The position numbers were made by a program, and so were the translations under genes. A DNA stretch of 33,592 bases from JAJCZB01 sp964350195 (GTDB lineage Bacteria; Babelota; Babeliae; Babelales; Vermiphilaceae). The notes beneath the pieces were generated by a model. It saw only the letters and a program-made list of their open reading frames with translations, was not told the DNA's origin and ran no database searches. This document shows positions 31,405 to 33,592 of the stretch, piece by piece (position 1 is the first letter of the stretch; each line of letters opens with the position of its first letter). The stretch lies in contig CAYGJB010000012.1 of the NCBI GenBank assembly GCA_964350195.1, positions 1 through 33,592 of the forward strand, written 5' to 3'.

Positions 31405-33438
31405 TTATGCTTCAGTAGATGCAAATGAACGGAATCCTTTGGCGGCATTTTGTTGCAATGCTGCTTCGTCCACGATTCGATCAACAAGATCTTTGGTTAT
31501 TTTATTCATGCCTTCTGCTTGGAGAGCTTTTTCTATTGCTAAGATGAGATAGGAAATATTACGTCCTGAAAAACCTGCAGTTTTATTAGCAATGTAGTTT
31601 ATGACATCTTGTTTTATTTTTTCAGACTCCTCTTCGCTTGTTCCAGTAAAATAGCTTTGCAGATATTTATTTACAAAGTGAGTTGCAATACGTAGTCGTT
31701 CTGCTTGTTCTGGAAGACCAAAATATATAAATTGTCCTGGCCCTACACGATCAAGGACTGCTTTAGGCAGATTGTTCGGGTGGTTGGTAGACATGATGAG
31801 AGAGATTTTTTTGCTTTCAGTACCAGTCATATTCAAAAATGAGTTGAGTACTGCGTATAGTTCATCAGACATAGTATGTTTAGTAGGATCTTTCAAGAAA
31901 GCATCCGCTTCGTCGATAAAAAGTAGTAGACCATTTTTGCTTTTCTTTGCCCAATTGAATACATCTTTAAGCTTTTGTTCAGCTTTTCCTGATTTGAGGA
32001 GCTTCTGTACGTTACCACCACTCATAATTGCATAGTCCATGCCAGATTCGTATGCAAGTGCGCGGGCAGTAGCAGTTTTACCTGTTCCAGGCTCACCATA
32101 GAAAAGATAGTTTAAATAGTATCCATTGTTTTTGCTTGTATTTCGTAATACTTTTGCAGCTCGATCCACTTGTTCTTTGAGCTTTGGGTTAAAGAATAGA
32201 TTCACAAGTTGTTGATCAGGAAGTGCTTTGCTCGTAAAATATCCAGCAAAGCCTGTATATGAAGAATCATCAATTAAATCTGGTGTGAAGATCATATCTT
32301 CAAGTTTTTTACGTAAAAGAGGTAAAAGATATTTAACGGTCAAAACCCCTGTGATAGTAAGTCCTGTAGCGAAAGCAAGCTTCCGAACTGTCTTTCCATC
32401 ATTGAGCATTTTTGTTAATTCTTCAAACTGTTGTTTGATTTTTTCACGTTCTCGTTTTGTTTTTGCGCTTTGTATATTTACAAAGTTATCTTTTTGAGCT
32501 GCAGCTTTTACTTCTGCAGTTACCTTTGCAGATTCGACAGCGGTCTTCGATTTTATATCTGCTATATCTTTTTTTCCTTTTAGAAGATCTCTTTTCAATT
32601 GAACCTTTTTCTCAAACATCTCTAGTGTAAACCTCCTACTCTCTTCAGCAGCTTCTTTCTGAGTAAGATTATATTTTTCCTTGAGTGTCTTTATGAGCGC
32701 CTTTCCTATAGCCTCTAGCTTATTTTGGTTGAAGGTTCCTGTTTTTTCAAGATCTGCTTCAAAATTCTTTTTTAGCTGATTTGTGTAATCTGTTATTTCA
32801 CTTTGTTTATTTTTAGCAATGTTTTCGATGGTGCTAACAGAAGAGGATACCAGTTCATTAACCAATCTTGTTTGTGTACTAATCGTTTTGTCAATGTCCT
32901 TAATAGCCTTATCCACTATCGCCTGGCCTTGCGCTATTTCTCGCTTCATATGAAAAGTAATTGCCTCTTTAGAAGAAACTTCTTGTCCTCGGATTCCTTG
33001 TACGCCTCGATCTTTTAATTCATTTAATACTCGATTGGCACCTAAGATGGACGAACTTAATTTCTTATCTGTACTCTCAATAAGATAGTCAATATTCCTC
33101 TTCGTACTAGTAAGATTCTTTTCTATATCTTCGGCTTGAGATTCTACCTGGTCTAGACGCTGCTCGCCGATAGACTCTAAACGGCGTTCTAAATTATTGA
33201 TTTCGGCTTTCTTGGCTTCTAATAATTTTTTCTCTTCAATGGCCTTGTATCCCTCCAAAAGATTAGTACGTTGGTTTTCAGTTAATTTCCCATAAAATTT
33301 ATTGAGCTCAATTAAAGTTTCAATTTCTGCGTTTTTTGCTCCAGTCGAGAACATATTCGAGAACACATTATTCATAGCAAAGGTATTTTGCGCCAGTATT
33401 GTTAAAAAATATAGAGAAGAGAGTAAAGTTTTCTTCAT
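31405..33438 (-). CDS. ATAD3-like AAA ATPase with signal peptide, coiled coil and one membrane segment
   Basis: A 677-residue protein in four parts: signal peptide (1-21, ending TFA), a long charged coiled coil (about 40-345), one membrane segment (about 354-374, FATGLTITGVLTVKYLLPLL) and a C-terminal AAA domain. Walker A is GEPGTGKT (448-455), Walker B LLLFIDEADAF (504-514), sensor-1 STN (550-552) and a GFSGRNI block (622-628). Several stretches follow metazoan ATAD3 closely: RNTSKNN before Walker A, SGMDYAIMSGGNV (465-477) and W-AKKSKNGLLLF. ATAD3 sits in the mitochondrial inner membrane with its ATPase in the matrix. Here the predicted topology is the same: coiled coil outside, ATPase in the cytosol. 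The family assignment is from memory of ATAD3 sequences. The role is unknown. Confidence 0.8.
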   Translation of the reverse strand: MKKTLLSSLYFLTILAQNTFAMNNVFSNMFSTGAKNAEIETLIELNKFYGKLTENQRTNLLEGYKAIEEKKLLEAKKAEINNLERRLESIGEQRLDQVESQAEDIEKNLTSTKRNIDYLIESTDKKLSSSILGANRVLNELKDRGVQGIRGQEVSSKEAITFHMKREIAQGQAIVDKAIKDIDKTISTQTRLVNELVSSSVSTIENIAKNKQSEITDYTNQLKKNFEADLEKTGTFNQNKLEAIGKALIKTLKEKYNLTQKEAAEESRRFTLEMFEKKVQLKRDLLKGKKDIADIKSKTAVESAKVTAEVKAAAQKDNFVNIQSAKTKREREKIKQQFEELTKMLNDGKTVRKLAFATGLTITGVLTVKYLLPLLRKKLEDMIFTPDLIDDSSYTGFAGYFTSKALPDQQLVNLFFNPKLKEQVDRAAKVLRNTSKNNGYYLNYLFYGEPGTGKTATARALAYESGMDYAIMSGGNVQKLLKSGKAEQKLKDVFNWAKKSKNGLLLFIDEADAFLKDPTKHTMSDELYAVLNSFLNMTGTESKKISLIMSTNHPNNLPKAVLDRVGPGQFIYFGLPEQAERLRIATHFVNKYLQSYFTGTSEEESEKIKQDVINYIANKTAGFSGRNISYLILAIEKALQAEGMNKITKDLVDRIVDEAALQQNAAKGFRSFASTEA

Positions 33439-33592
33439 ATCAATCCTATTTAAATTATTTATTACATTGGCAACTTTTCCTATTTATAATTAGTTTAGCG
33501 CTTTGTGATTCAATTAGCAACTATTTTAGGTGGGGGGGCAGGGCAATTGCATGAATTATCCCCAATTTAAAAGGTTTGTGGTCAGATAGTTG
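33439..33592. other. Upstream region of the ATAD3-like gene
   Basis: AT-rich leader with an AGGA ribosome site just before the ATG (minus strand). It holds a short G-rich tract with a run of seven G near 33532-33540. I see no convincing promoter and no gene. Confidence 0.4.

Noticed and set aside
33525..33546. G-rich run as a quadruplex or phase-variation tract
   Set aside because: There is only one run of seven G with a short GGG after it, and it lies about 95 bases upstream of the start codon. The evidence is too weak.
1..33592. CRISPR array, tRNA or rRNA genes
   Set aside because: I saw no regularly spaced repeats, no cloverleaf with a TTCRANY loop and no conserved rRNA segments in the intergenic regions.

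Overview
The window is an AT-rich, compact bacterial chromosome segment. The genes use the standard code, with short or overlapping junctions. Housekeeping genes (glyA, efp, nusB, rpsA, ndk) sit among many proteins with Sec signal peptides, eukaryote-like glycosyltransferases and two membrane-linked AAA ATPases. One of these ATPases resembles mitochondrial ATAD3. This mix suggests a reduced, host-associated Gram-negative-type bacterium. My best guess is Candidatus Dependentiae (TM6), whose cultured members live inside protists, but no marker gene here proves it.

Layout. 1-780: a decayed IS982-family transposase and otherwise empty AT-rich sequence. 815-21587: a 20-gene glycan cluster in alternating blocks. 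It holds glycosyltransferases of GT-A, GT-B, GT11-like, GT2, GT4, GT69-like and exostosin-like types, two FkbM methyltransferases, a UDP-xylose synthase-like enzyme with a long N-terminal extension, an AsnB-type amidotransferase and a Wzx-like flippase. 21634-22905: glyA. 23009-25242: a two-gene unit with a secreted small protein and an AAA ATPase. 25510-26609: efp-nusB. 26685-28617: two convergent alpha/beta hydrolases. 28831-31088: rpsA-ndk. 31405-33438: the ATAD3-like ATPase. Three strong intrinsic terminators lie at 22962-23008, 28779-28811 and 31345-31380. No tRNA, rRNA or CRISPR array was recognised.

The most striking feature is in the glycan cluster. Twelve of the enzymes begin with an ordinary-looking Sec signal peptide whose predicted cleavage site (mostly Ala at -1) lies directly before the catalytic fold. 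The others (two DPM-like GT2, one further GT2, one GT4, AsnB and one FkbM) have no signal peptide. One FkbM paralog has the signal and the other lacks it. Enzymes that need nucleotide sugars or SAM would normally find no donor in a periplasm. The cluster may therefore encode a cytosolic set that builds a lipid-linked or surface glycan, exported by the flippase, plus an exported set that acts outside the cell, possibly on host glycans. This is inference and should be tested.

The ATAD3-like protein has a signal peptide, a long coiled coil, one membrane segment and a C-terminal AAA module. Its predicted topology (coiled coil outside, ATPase inside) matches the topology of ATAD3 across the mitochondrial inner membrane.
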